A stretch of 64,000 nt of DNA from Paenibacillus radicibacter (lineage in GTDB: Bacteria > Bacillota > Bacilli > Paenibacillales > NBRC-103111), in NCBI RefSeq assembly GCF_024721995.1, contig NZ_JANQBC010000013.1:1-64000 (forward strand). Direction: 5' to 3'. Positions 1-8,577 of this stretch are shown here, piece by piece (position 1 is the first letter of the stretch; each line of letters starts with the position of its first letter). The position numbers and the translations under genes are program-made. The notes beneath the pieces are model-generated. The model made no database searches. It was not told the origin of the DNA and saw only the letters and a program-made list of their open reading frames with translations.

Positions 1-144
1 CTATACTTAAAGGAATTTGAAAGTGTGGAGCATTTTAAAACTGAACTAGAAAAATATATAGATTACTACAATACGAAACGGATGAAGGCAAAATTAAAAA
101 TGAGTCCGGTACAGTACCGAACTCATTTCACCCAAGCTGCCTGA
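1..144 (+). CDS. IS3-family transposase, C-terminal fragment (partial)
   Basis: The frame is open from base 1 to a TGA at 142-144, giving the last 47 residues. They contain YIDYYNTKRMKAKLKMSPVQ, the typical C-terminal end of the DDE integrase domain of IS3-family OrfB proteins (YYN..R.......SP..YR). The catalytic DDE residues lie upstream, outside the window, so it cannot be said whether the element is intact. Confidence 0.8.
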   Translation, partial: LYLKEFESVEHFKTELEKYIDYYNTKRMKAKLKMSPVQYRTHFTQAA

Positions 145-180
145 TGAAATAACCGTGTCTAACTTTTAGGGGTCACTTCA
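1..180 (+). mobile_element. Right end of an IS3-family insertion sequence
   Basis: The segment holds the 3' end of a transposase ORF (stop at 142-144) followed by about 36 bp that end in a right terminal inverted repeat at about 155-180. The tip reads GTCTAACTTTTAGGGGTCAC followed by TTCA; read from outside it starts TGAAGTGACCCC, the TG...CA form usual for the IS150/IS3 group. The left end lies outside the window, so the target duplication cannot be checked. The element stops 21 bp short of the stop codon of the next, convergent gene, so it did not disrupt that ORF. Confidence 0.8.
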
Positions 181-201
181 GATCGTTGGGGGGGTCGCTA
201 T

Positions 202-3200
202 TTAATGTGTTCCGCCAGAACGGAAGTCATCATAAGAAGATTGATCCGCATGGTAGAATACGACATCACCGTCACGTAGATTGAACGTCTTACCGTAAGG
301 GTCTGTGAAACTTCTTCGGTAACCTTCTAATGTCCACTGATTCCGATTCGGATCGGTTTGTAGCATTGCTGGTGTGTTGATGTACTGAAGATGCGGGTTG
401 TTAATGTCTCTGTTCTGGATCGTTTCAAAATTGAAATTCACAATGACGTAGCCATTTTTCAAGAAGATATCGGACTTCTCATCGAGTACGTTCTTGATAC
501 CGTAATCTGGGATGTTCGTTCCCTTCTTAACCACATAAGCAGCCGCAGGAATACTGTATTCCCCGTACCACTTCTGCTCGGCAGCTTGGACACGGTAAGG
601 GTTTACGCTTGGCGGAACGTCCTGTTGACCAATGAGCGTTCGCACATCGGAAATGAGCAGTTCAAGAGGGTATCCACCGATATACTTCTTTTCCTTGGCT
701 GCATGCTCCGCAAAAGCTGCGGTGTAGGTCGGTTTGTCCATTTTCCAATTCAAAGGTTTGGAGAACAATTCCCACAGTGCGCTTGATGATCTTGTAATGT
801 CACTGGCAGGTACGTTGCGCAGGCGCTGATCGAGCACCATGTATCTTTTCTGAACATCATCTTTGGAGCCGATTTGAATGAATCGCTTATCGTCCGAGTG
901 GTAGTATAGATCCACTTCTTGTCTATTCTGACCGTCCTTGTCTACATAGTAGAATGTAGGTATTATTCGAATCGAATCGTCAAATCGGAACATATCGCCT
1001 TTGGTTTTCATATCGAATTTGAATGAATAACCCGTCTTCACCGACACATTGCGATAACCTTTCTCAGGATGACTGCCTTGACGGATCGGAAGCAAGAATG
1101 GTGTTTGATTGCCTCTTGGATCTCCGTCTATCTGATTCGGACCTGACCAATAGTAATTACCTGTGTGTGTACTCGCTCCTTGCTCGGTACGGAATACCGT
1201 CTCCCAATTGAAATCTTGAACGTCCGTAATACGGAAATCATACAAGCGACCGACTACATCCACTGGAATAACATCAGATGCCACGTGGTGGGTCAAATCC
1301 AAGTTCGCATTCGGTTGATTCGTAAACGGATCAGGTGCATTTTCTGCAATCGTACGGAATAACACATCATAGAACCCTTCGTCCACCCATACTGGCATGA
1401 AGAACGTCGTCGCCTCTTGGTTTACAGGGATCGAGATCCATGTTTCCTTGGGGTAGAAGAAAGACTTGTCGCCGGTGTATACATCGAATGGGAACCACAC
1501 TTGCTTATTCCTCACATACTTCGCATAATCACGATCACCATAACCCGGTATGTTGCGATGCTGACCATCTGTTGGCATGTACACGGTGAACGGTCGATCT
1601 AATATCGTTGCCGATCGATCCCATGCGGGTACGGTTTTCTGGTTGTGAGCTTTATCGTCTGAGATGGATGCATAGATGACGACGGGAGTGTGCACGGTGA
1701 CGGTGTTGATTCCGTTGATCGGAAATGTGTTTGGAAGTGTCGGTCCACCAACATTACCCGTAATCATCTCATACGATATAGTTCCGGTGCTTGGTGTATT
1801 CGCTTTGTTCGTCAATGACTTACTAATGACATTTCCTGACTTGTACAAGACATCTTGTCCGATCATCGTTGGGTTCGGTATGTTTGAAGGAGTTGGGCCG
1901 TCCTTTGTAGCCTGAGCTCCACTCATAATTGTAGATCCATTGAACGTGACAGTATCGTTTTTTACTTTTGGATCTTGTGTACCTGATTCTGCCATGCCTT
2001 TTAATGTTCCTGTATCATCCGGTACCGAGGGCTTTGAATCTAGGCCACCCGTGACAACCGGAGGAGTGAAATTTATTGCACTTGTCTCGGCAGGTACTAC
2101 GTGATTCTGTACGTTCGCGTCTTGCTGTGATGATAAAGTCGGGGCAGTATACCCGGCAGGATTCAACGTGACTGTTCCACCAGGCAAAGCATAATTGCTC
2201 ATTGATGCATGAATTAGCTTGTATACTTCTAGTGAGTTGATTAGCCAATACGAATAATTCCTTGGGCTCAGTGTGAACGTGTATGTTTTGTCTACTGTTT
2301 CTTCCATAGGCAGCGGTGGATTTGGTTTACAACCTGCAGGTGCCGGTCCACAAGTAGGTGGCACAGACTTTTGCCATTTTAGTACATACGTAACATCTAC
2401 TTTGCAGTTATAAGTAATGGTACCTCGCATCTGATCCCACATCTGTTTGTAGAGATAGTTATACCCCAGTGCATTGGTATATAACGATTCAGAAGTCGGA
2501 ATGCCTTGAAGTACGTCGAACTGTTCTGCTCCTCGGCTATCTGCTTTAATGACTCCCGTGGCAGAAGGGTCTGTTACTCCTCCCGGCATGGTTGATGATT
2601 TACTAGGAGAGTTAATTACCCACTTACAACTACCACTGGGATCAGGATCAACCGGACCTCCTGCATCTTTACACGATGATCCAGTTCCAACACTAATTGT
2701 GAAACTGTCCTTTTCATCAAGTTTTTGAGTGTCATCTATGAAGTGTGCGGTAATATCTGTACTCCCTGATGATGCAACAGCAGACACTACTCCGCTTGAA
2801 CTTACCGTTGCAACACTTGTGCTTGAGCTTGTCCATGTAAGATTAGGGTGAGTAGTAAGAGGCCATGAACTGCCGTCGACTTTTACAAGTGTAGCTGTCA
2901 GTTGTGTTGTACCACCCGGTGCAACGCATGTGTTTCCCGATATTGTTAGTCCTGCTTTACCGTCAGCATATGTGGCCATTAGTGACTTGTCTTTATAGGC
3001 GTAGGTAATTGTCATAATATCAGCGTAAAACTTATTGAAATAATGAACTTGCTTTGCTCCAAAATTCGCCCAGTAGTCTTTATACTTATCATTGTTAAAA
3101 GTCTGGGTAAAGTTGATAGATACAGTGAGTAAGTTTGGATCAGCTTCTACAACCAGTTGATCTGTTGCTAATGTAGTTCTATCCGTTGTTCCCCAATGCG

Positions 3201-3960
3201 TCGGAACTGATCCACTTTGCATATCGGTTACGTAATCTACTCTTACATTTACTGCCTTTACATCTGACCTTGATTTTGATAAACCGGGAGTATCTATCCA
3301 ATAATCCTCTAATGGACCTTCATCAACAATATTAAAAGCATTCTTTCGCTCTAGAGTAGACTGAAGTTCATCGTCATAACAGTTTGGATATTTAGGAATT
3401 TCGTATCCTTGATAGCTCCTCCCCTTATCATCCTTAATTTCAAATTCAGTAGAGGTTCTAGGCTTACATTTTACTGGATCTGTGTTGTCGTATACTGAAA
3501 CTTTACCCCCCCCTGCTTTCCATAGCTTCCCATTATCATGAGCGGAGTCATTGACTGACCACCGATCCCAATAGTAAACCCCTCCATAATTAGCATACTC
3601 TTCCGATTTCACGTTATATTTAGTTCCGTTCAGATTTTCATTTGAGATTGTATATCTAGCAACATTTGGAGTAAAACCTGCCACACTCCTAAGCGGAGTT
3701 TTTGTGTTCTCATCTACCCACTCAAGCTTTTTAATGACTTTTCCAGGAGGTGCATTAACTGTAATTGGTTTCACCTGGAGAGTCGATTTATCCGTAAAAA
3801 GGATCCCCCCGTATTCATAACTACTCGTATACCCTGTTAACTCATAATCCAATATTTTTGTAGTTTCTGTTCCTGCGGTTGCTAGCTGTTGATAATTGAG
3901 AACCAGATTTATACCTAATATTGAGATTAATAGTGTGCTAATAATTCTTTTATACTTCAT
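202..3960 (-). CDS. Large exported protein with a Big_2-like domain (DUF5704-like)
   Basis: About 1252 residues with an N-terminal signal peptide (MKYKR, hydrophobic stretch, then QQLATAG). A bacterial Ig-like Big_2 domain lies near residues 339-426 (TISGNTCVAPGGTTQLTATL ... WTSSSTSVATVSSSGVVSAV). The remainder is aromatic-rich and probably beta-structured, with several cysteines. The overall look recalls Paenibacillus exported proteins annotated as DUF5704, but that is from memory. The start is chosen at 3960, not the in-frame ATG at 3966, because the AGAGGG ribosome site is 8 nt from the former and 2 nt from the latter. It follows the SLH lipoprotein gene by about 12 bp, so the two are probably co-transcribed and may form a surface pair. 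No enzymatic motif was seen. Function unknown; cell-surface role inferred. Confidence 0.7.
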   Translation of the reverse strand: MKYKRIISTLLISILGINLVLNYQQLATAGTETTKILDYELTGYTSSYEYGGILFTDKSTLQVKPITVNAPPGKVIKKLEWVDENTKTPLRSVAGFTPNVARYTISNENLNGTKYNVKSEEYANYGGVYYWDRWSVNDSAHDNGKLWKAGGGKVSVYDNTDPVKCKPRTSTEFEIKDDKGRSYQGYEIPKYPNCYDDELQSTLERKNAFNIVDEGPLEDYWIDTPGLSKSRSDVKAVNVRVDYVTDMQSGSVPTHWGTTDRTTLATDQLVVEADPNLLTVSINFTQTFNNDKYKDYWANFGAKQVHYFNKFYADIMTITYAYKDKSLMATYADGKAGLTISGNTCVAPGGTTQLTATLVKVDGSSWPLTTHPNLTWTSSSTSVATVSSSGVVSAVASSGSTDITAHFIDDTQKLDEKDSFTISVGTGSSCKDAGGPVDPDPSGSCKWVINSPSKSSTMPGGVTDPSATGVIKADSRGAEQFDVLQGIPTSESLYTNALGYNYLYKQMWDQMRGTITYNCKVDVTYVLKWQKSVPPTCGPAPAGCKPNPPLPMEETVDKTYTFTLSPRNYSYWLINSLEVYKLIHASMSNYALPGGTVTLNPAGYTAPTLSSQQDANVQNHVVPAETSAINFTPPVVTGGLDSKPSVPDDTGTLKGMAESGTQDPKVKNDTVTFNGSTIMSGAQATKDGPTPSNIPNPTMIGQDVLYKSGNVISKSLTNKANTPSTGTISYEMITGNVGGPTLPNTFPINGINTVTVHTPVVIYASISDDKAHNQKTVPAWDRSATILDRPFTVYMPTDGQHRNIPGYGDRDYAKYVRNKQVWFPFDVYTGDKSFFYPKETWISIPVNQEATTFFMPVWVDEGFYDVLFRTIAENAPDPFTNQPNANLDLTHHVASDVIPVDVVGRLYDFRITDVQDFNWETVFRTEQGASTHTGNYYWSGPNQIDGDPRGNQTPFLLPIRQGSHPEKGYRNVSVKTGYSFKFDMKTKGDMFRFDDSIRIIPTFYYVDKDGQNRQEVDLYYHSDDKRFIQIGSKDDVQKRYMVLDQRLRNVPASDITRSSSALWELFSKPLNWKMDKPTYTAAFAEHAAKEKKYIGGYPLELLISDVRTLIGQQDVPPSVNPYRVQAAEQKWYGEYSIPAAAYVVKKGTNIPDYGIKNVLDEKSDIFLKNGYVIVNFNFETIQNRDINNPHLQYINTPAMLQTDPNRNQWTLEGYRRSFTDPYGKTFNLRDGDVVFYHADQSSYDDFRSGGTH

Positions 3961-3972
3961 CTGCATGTCCCT

Positions 3973-5181
3973 CTACTTCTGTTCCGGGCGTGTTTCTACG
4001 AGAACCCCTCCAACTGGTTCCATGCCGGCTATTGTAATATTGGAAACAGATAACCTTACATAGTTATTGTTGAGACTATAATTCTTGGGGATAATAAGTC
4101 CACGTATCGGTTTAGATTTATCTAATGATTCTAGCTTTCCTATCCCTTCTAATGGTGTCCCGTTTTCCTTTTCTCCAAACCCATATAAGGCCATGTTTAA
4201 TATGTTAGTAATGCTGTACTTTTCTGGGCTTTTATTAATTACTAACCCTCCATCTAACAATATGATATAGCATGGTAGATCGTTAGTAAGTATTTGATCT
4301 CTAGTTGGACTGTTATAACTAATATTTTCAGTAGCAGGCAAGAGTTTCCTATTCGGGTCTTTCGGATCATTCCAATCGATCGCTATTAAACTATTGACTT
4401 GAATTACTGAACCATCCTTCCCTGTAATTCGCAAATTCTCTGTCTTCCAAGGTTGTCTATTACCGGGGTTTGGTCTTGTATGTAGATCATCCTTGAAAAT
4501 TTCTGGAATAACCGTAAATACGTTGGTTTTACGCCAAAGAATTTCCGCTGCTGAGACTGCGTATTTATCAACAGGAAGTGTTTTTCCACTCTTTACAGAA
4601 AGAACACGCTCAATGACAGACACCGCTTGCCCTCTTGTCGATGTACCCTCCGGAGAGAGTACACCAGGTGCAGTACCCGATATAACACCGTTCTGAGTTG
4701 CTATATACATCCATTGCTTGTCTTCAACATTATTCTTTCCGATTGCACGAACTGCTACTTTGGACATTTCTTCACGAGGAATTGGTTTATCCCAATCCGA
4801 ATCTCCGAAATCTCCAGATACGAAGATACTTGCAGATTGAGCAGCATTCACATAAGGCGTATACCAGTTACCACTTGCAGAACCGACAGGAAGTTTAAGT
4901 GCAGATACAGCCATCTTAATAAACTCAGCTCTTGTCACATTATCATCCGGTAGAAAATTTCCATCTGGAAATCCATTTACATAACCTTGCTCTACAGCTT
5001 GCTTAATACTGGATTCCGCCCAATGCCCACTAATATCCTTAAACTGTCCCGATGCTACAGCCGCAACCCTCACGTCTTCACTCTTCGCCTTCGACAAGCT
5101 ACCATCCCCAGAAAACCCACAACCAACTAACGCTACCAATACGGACGCGCTTGCGATTAAACTTTTCTTTTTCAATCTCAT
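3973..5181 (-). CDS. SLH-domain lipoprotein
   Basis: 402 residues. The N-terminus MRLKKKSLIASASVLVALVG ends at Cys21 in a lipobox (LVGC), so this is a predicted lipoprotein. Residues about 47-205 carry three S-layer homology repeats; the first is clearest (FKDISGHWAESSIKQAVEQG ... VTRAEFIKM), and the second and third are more divergent. SLH modules bind pyruvylated secondary cell-wall polymer in Firmicutes. The C-terminal half (about 210-402) is not recognised. The start is the ATG at 5181 behind AAGGAGG with a 9-nt spacer; a longer frame to 5214 has no ribosome site. It lies directly upstream of the large exported protein and is probably its operon partner. A lipid anchor plus a cell-wall-binding domain suggests bridging of membrane and wall. 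Confidence 0.8.
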   Translation of the reverse strand: MRLKKKSLIASASVLVALVGCGFSGDGSLSKAKSEDVRVAAVASGQFKDISGHWAESSIKQAVEQGYVNGFPDGNFLPDDNVTRAEFIKMAVSALKLPVGSASGNWYTPYVNAAQSASIFVSGDFGDSDWDKPIPREEMSKVAVRAIGKNNVEDKQWMYIATQNGVISGTAPGVLSPEGTSTRGQAVSVIERVLSVKSGKTLPVDKYAVSAAEILWRKTNVFTVIPEIFKDDLHTRPNPGNRQPWKTENLRITGKDGSVIQVNSLIAIDWNDPKDPNRKLLPATENISYNSPTRDQILTNDLPCYIILLDGGLVINKSPEKYSITNILNMALYGFGEKENGTPLEGIGKLESLDKSKPIRGLIIPKNYSLNNNYVRLSVSNITIAGMEPVGGVLVETRPEQK

Positions 5182-5337
5182 TATCAATTGCCTCCTTATG
5201 TATGATTCACACAAACGATCATTTCTGAAATCTCAGACAATACCACACCTTCCTCCTCATCCAAAAATATACAATAGACTTACCAATCTTAACTCATTTG
5301 GTTAATCTAGTAAATTATTTGCGTATTAAAAGGAATA

Positions 5338-5390
5338 AATAAAACGCAACTATCGATTCCGTATAAGGGAATCTCTTAGTCACGTTTTAC
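5338..5390 (-). terminator. Rho-independent terminator of the cupin gene
   Basis: A long imperfect hairpin: AAAACG (5341-5346) pairs with CGTTTT (5383-5388), and an inner GATTCC (5355-5360) pairs with GGAATC (5368-5373). On the minus strand the outer stem runs into TTTTATTTATT, as expected downstream of the gene ending at 5406. The rest of the 5182-5405 gap is AT-rich and should hold the promoter of the SLH operon, but no convincing -35/-10 pair stood out. Confidence 0.55.
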
Positions 5391-5405
5391 TTGTAAGCAA
5401 TACTA

Positions 5406-5732
5406 TTAATTTCTGTTCGCATACTCCGCAGGAGAGAACAGCACCAAGATCTGCAAATCTTCTGTTATCGTGTGGAATCGATGCTCTAAATGTGCCTCAA
5501 CGAAAATGATCGAACCTGCATTTACTTCGATTTCCTCATCACCAAGCGTCATCTGAGACTTTCCTGCAATGATGTAGTAAATCTCATCTTCCGTATGCGG
5601 CGACTGTAAATCCTTCTCGCCAGCTCGTAACTGATAAATCCCAGCACTCATCGATGAAACACGAAGAAACTCATGATAGGACTTGCCCTGCATGTCTTTA
5701 GCAAGCTCAGCAATGTGATCAGCCTGACTCAT
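5406..5732 (-). CDS. Cupin-domain protein
   Basis: 108 residues, a single-domain small beta-barrel. Cupin motif 1 is visible as SPHTEDEIYYIIAGKSQMTL (His and Glu ligands, then the turn glycine). Motif 2 is NAGSIIFVEAHLEHRFHTI, with its metal-type His. Such small cupins bind a divalent metal and may be isomerases, dioxygenase-like or purely binding proteins; nothing here fixes the substrate. The ATG is preceded by CAGGAGG at 7 nt. It is followed by its own terminator and lies 43 bp downstream of the last gene of the eight-gene operon, so it could be a late member of that unit or independent. Confidence 0.8.
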   Translation of the reverse strand: MSQADHIAELAKDMQGKSYHEFLRVSSMSAGIYQLRAGEKDLQSPHTEDEIYYIIAGKSQMTLGDEEIEVNAGSIIFVEAHLEHRFHTITEDLQILVLFSPAEYANRN

Positions 5733-5775
5733 GGAACAGCCTCCTGACTACCTTTTCCTACCATTATAGCATTAG

Positions 5776-6444
5776 TCAAAAATACTTGACCTCATCTATC
5801 GAATGAGTAATTATCCTAGGTTGTAATAGCAACTCTTGCGGATCTATGAACTGATAACCTTGTTCCAGCAATAACGGAATCAGCATACGAATCGTCCTTA
5901 CTGTATGTGCACGTGATGCATCTCGTTCATTAGAGGAATCGTGGAACAGCATAATCCCGCCATTCTCCATACGTTTCATCATATATTCAACAATTACATG
6001 CTCATCCTCATACTGCCAGTCTCGCGAATCCAACTTCCGTGTCCATGTCAAAAAGGTATATCCCTGCTGCCGCACCAGCTCCACAATAGCATCATCAAAA
6101 TGCCCATAAGGTGGTCGAAACAAGAATAGCTTTTCGCCAGTTAGCCGAACAATAGCCTGCTCTGTCCTTGCGATTTCCTCTAAGATCTCCTCATGACTGA
6201 TCTCTAACAGATCCGGATGCGAATACGTATGATTTCCTATCGTATGCCCCGAATTTGCAACCTCACGGATCACCTCTGGGTACTCCAACACATGCTGTCC
6301 AATCGCAAAGAAAGCAGCTTTAACTCCATACTGCTGCAACACATGTAAAATCTCCTTTGTATACACAGGGTTAGGTCCATCATCGAAGGTGAGCATGACT
6401 TTATTCTCTGATGCCTGGATCGACATGTTATTAAAGCTCTTCAC
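5776..6444 (-). CDS. Polysaccharide deacetylase (NodB domain), complete catalytic motifs
   Basis: 222 residues; almost the whole protein is a carbohydrate esterase family 4 domain with no signal peptide. All five NodB motifs are visible: TFDDGPNP (Asp21, Asp22), GNHTYSHPDL (His72 and His76, metal), RPPYGHFD, DSRDW, and MLFHDS with the catalytic His. It should remove an N- or O-acetyl group from a GlcNAc-type sugar. The start is GTG at 6444, with AGAGGTGA inside the upstream gene and one base between the genes, so translation is probably coupled. Lack of a secretion signal and its place in a pathway operon argue for a cytoplasmic small-molecule or glycolipid substrate and not peptidoglycan. 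This last point is inference. Confidence 0.85.
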   Translation of the reverse strand: MKSFNNMSIQASENKVMLTFDDGPNPVYTKEILHVLQQYGVKAAFFAIGQHVLEYPEVIREVANSGHTIGNHTYSHPDLLEISHEEILEEIARTEQAIVRLTGEKLFLFRPPYGHFDDAIVELVRQQGYTFLTWTRKLDSRDWQYEDEHVIVEYMMKRMENGGIMLFHDSSNERDASRAHTVRTIRMLIPLLLEQGYQFIDPQELLLQPRIITHSIDEVKYF

Positions 6445-6445
6445 T

Positions 6446-7366
6446 TTACTTCACCTCTCTGCCTGCAAGCGAATCATGCTCTGGGAATTGAAAATGTGGT
6501 ATGCCGCACTCTCTTGGTAAAGCATACAGATCATAATAGTTAGGAATAAACGGACCTCCACGTGTAACTGTCGCTGTCTTATACCCTGCCTGAGTTGCCT
6601 TTTCACGAACAAGATCGTTATATCGACCGTACGGATACGAGAAATGGTTAACCACCGTACCAAGCTGCTCTTCAATCCTCGCCTTTGGTTCTACCAATTC
6701 ACGCTCAAGATCATCCTCACTAAGCAGCGTTAGATTAGGGTGAGTCCGAGTGTGAGCTCCAATCGTGCAGAGCGGTTGTGCATGAAGCTTGCGAACTTGC
6801 TCCCAACTCAGCCCATAATGACGATACGATTCGGCATTGATTTTCAACAATTCCACCATTTCCTGCACAGTTGAACACTTTTGTGCTAACAACTGCTCGA
6901 TGTCGCGAATGGTTTGTATTTTGCCAGCCAATGTAGAAGTATCGAAGGTATGTGTAACATCCTCAACCTTCAATGTCACACCCGCTTGATTCCGTACTAA
7001 ATCTTCAATCGCTTCGCTCATATGAATAATCTCATGATCGGGGTATCCCGTTGTCAAATACAGAGTGAATGGAATCTGATACTCTTCCATAACCGGTAAG
7101 GCATTCGTATAATTATTCGTGTACCCATCATCAAATGTGAAACTCACGAACGGATAACGCTTTAAGTCTTGATCCTGATTCTCCAATCTCGTATGCAGTT
7201 CATCGAGCGATATAAATTGATAGTCTCTTGACCTCAAACCTTGAATAATCGTTCTAAAATCCTGAATCGACATCTCTTGTCTTGGATAGGAGATCAATCG
7301 ACTCGCAAGCTTGGACTCCGTCAATATACTATGAAACATCATGATCATAACTGGATATGACGTCAT
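6446..7366 (-). CDS. Polysaccharide deacetylase family protein
   Basis: 306 residues from the ATG at 7366. That ATG overlaps the stop of the MFS gene (ATGA) and has AAGGAG upstream; the longer frame to 7501 only shadows the MFS gene. CE4 motifs: SFTFDDGY (Asp79, Asp80), GAHTRTHPNLT (metal His pair), and SYPYGRYND. The N-terminal 70 residues (MTSYPVMIMMFHSI ...) match the PgaB/IcaB-like class that begins with a MxFH-type strand. There is no signal peptide. The next gene is a second deacetylase one base downstream, so the pathway may deacetylate two positions, or one copy may have changed role. Its substrate is unknown. Confidence 0.8.
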   Translation of the reverse strand: MTSYPVMIMMFHSILTESKLASRLISYPRQEMSIQDFRTIIQGLRSRDYQFISLDELHTRLENQDQDLKRYPFVSFTFDDGYTNNYTNALPVMEEYQIPFTLYLTTGYPDHEIIHMSEAIEDLVRNQAGVTLKVEDVTHTFDTSTLAGKIQTIRDIEQLLAQKCSTVQEMVELLKINAESYRHYGLSWEQVRKLHAQPLCTIGAHTRTHPNLTLLSEDDLERELVEPKARIEEQLGTVVNHFSYPYGRYNDLVREKATQAGYKTATVTRGGPFIPNYYDLYALPRECGIPHFQFPEHDSLAGREVK

Positions 7367-8577
7367 TTGCCCCCGACTCCTTCCCCAATAACGCCTGTAT
7401 GAACTGCTTGTAGACGACTTCGTCTGATCCAGAGCATACCCATCCATCCCACCAACGCCATGAATAATGAGAGGATAAACACGCTTTTGAAACCAAACCA
7501 TTGACTGACAATACCTGCAATTAAACCTGCAAACATATTACCAACGCGCATGCTATTCGTATATAACGTGGATGCCATCGCTGGTCGCTCAGACAGTTTG
7601 TCTTGAATAATAATGATCAATAAATTGGTTGTCACACTTATAAAAATAGCGTTGAACAGCTGAATCGCAATGAGGCTGAACCTTGAATCTGCAAATAACA
7701 AAAGTCCATAGAAAACAACACCAGAGATGAGCGCCATTACAACCAATCTTTCTTTGCCAATCCGATCTGCAACAAGCCCTGTTAATAAGGTAAATATAAC
7801 TTCCATTCCAGCTGCTGCTCCAAATATATACCCCGCCCAGCGTGCTTCATAATGTAGACTTTCGACCAAATATAACGGCATCGAGATTGCATACAAGCTG
7901 TCCGCTAAACTCACAAACATATTCACGAAGAGAATCGCTAGTAACGGACCATTGTTCATCCAGCCCTGCAGTTTCTCCCCTGCTTCCCGCTTCGGTTTCT
8001 TCACCTCGAAATTCGGAATTAGAAACCAGATCGACATCGACAGCAGCACAGAGAAAGCCATTGCGAGCACGAGCGACCAGTTAAATCCCCATTCCTCAAT
8101 AATGAAAAATACGCTTGGCGGACCCACAATCCATGCAACTGTAATCATCGTGCGCATCCACGTTATTAATTGCGTTGCACTTTTCTGTTCGATTGTATCG
8201 GAATAGACCCTGCCTAGTGCCATGAGATGGGAAGACCCCATACTCCCAAGTGCAAGAAGCGGACCCACGACACATAACAACAACCAATAATTGTTTAACA
8301 GTAAAAAGCCGCATAACCCAATTACATTGAAAAATTGGCTAACAAAGAGAATTTTTCTTCGAATGCTGCGATTATCTCCAATGATGCCAGATAGATGACC
8401 CGTTACAATCTTCAGCAGCGTCATAATGGAAATGAAGATCCCCATATCAAATGGGGAGACTCCTTTAACATTAACCAATACCAGACTAATGATTGGATTC
8501 AAGAAACTAATACCAAAACTTAGGATCAAGGACGAGAGCAGAAAGCCAAACACCGACTTATTCATCACGACTCTCAC
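7363..8577 (-). CDS. MFS transporter (sugar-efflux or drug-efflux type)
   Basis: 404 residues with about twelve hydrophobic segments and a central cytoplasmic loop rich in K/E near residues 190-210. MFS signatures include GIIGDNRSIRRK after TM2 and GLVADRIGKER in the second half. The arrangement recalls the SetA/ProP-like efflux branch. The GTG start (8575-8577) overlaps the stop of the upstream flavoprotein gene; an ATG four codons in (8565) is an alternative. In this operon it most likely exports the finished product or confers self-protection. Substrate is inferred from context only. Confidence 0.8.
   Translation of the reverse strand: MRVVMNKSVFGFLLSSLILSFGISFLNPIISLVLVNVKGVSPFDMGIFISIMTLLKIVTGHLSGIIGDNRSIRRKILFVSQFFNVIGLCGFLLLNNYWLLLCVVGPLLALGSMGSSHLMALGRVYSDTIEQKSATQLITWMRTMITVAWIVGPPSVFFIIEEWGFNWSLVLAMAFSVLLSMSIWFLIPNFEVKKPKREAGEKLQGWMNNGPLLAILFVNMFVSLADSLYAISMPLYLVESLHYEARWAGYIFGAAAGMEVIFTLLTGLVADRIGKERLVVMALISGVVFYGLLLFADSRFSLIAIQLFNAIFISVTTNLLIIIIQDKLSERPAMASTLYTNSMRVGNMFAGLIAGIVSQWFGFKSVFILSLFMALVGWMGMLWIRRSRLQAVHTGVIGEGVGGK

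Noticed and set aside
391-1915. Plus-strand frames of 60-131 residues opposite the large exported protein
   Set aside because: They shadow a well-supported 1252-residue gene with a signal peptide and ribosome site.
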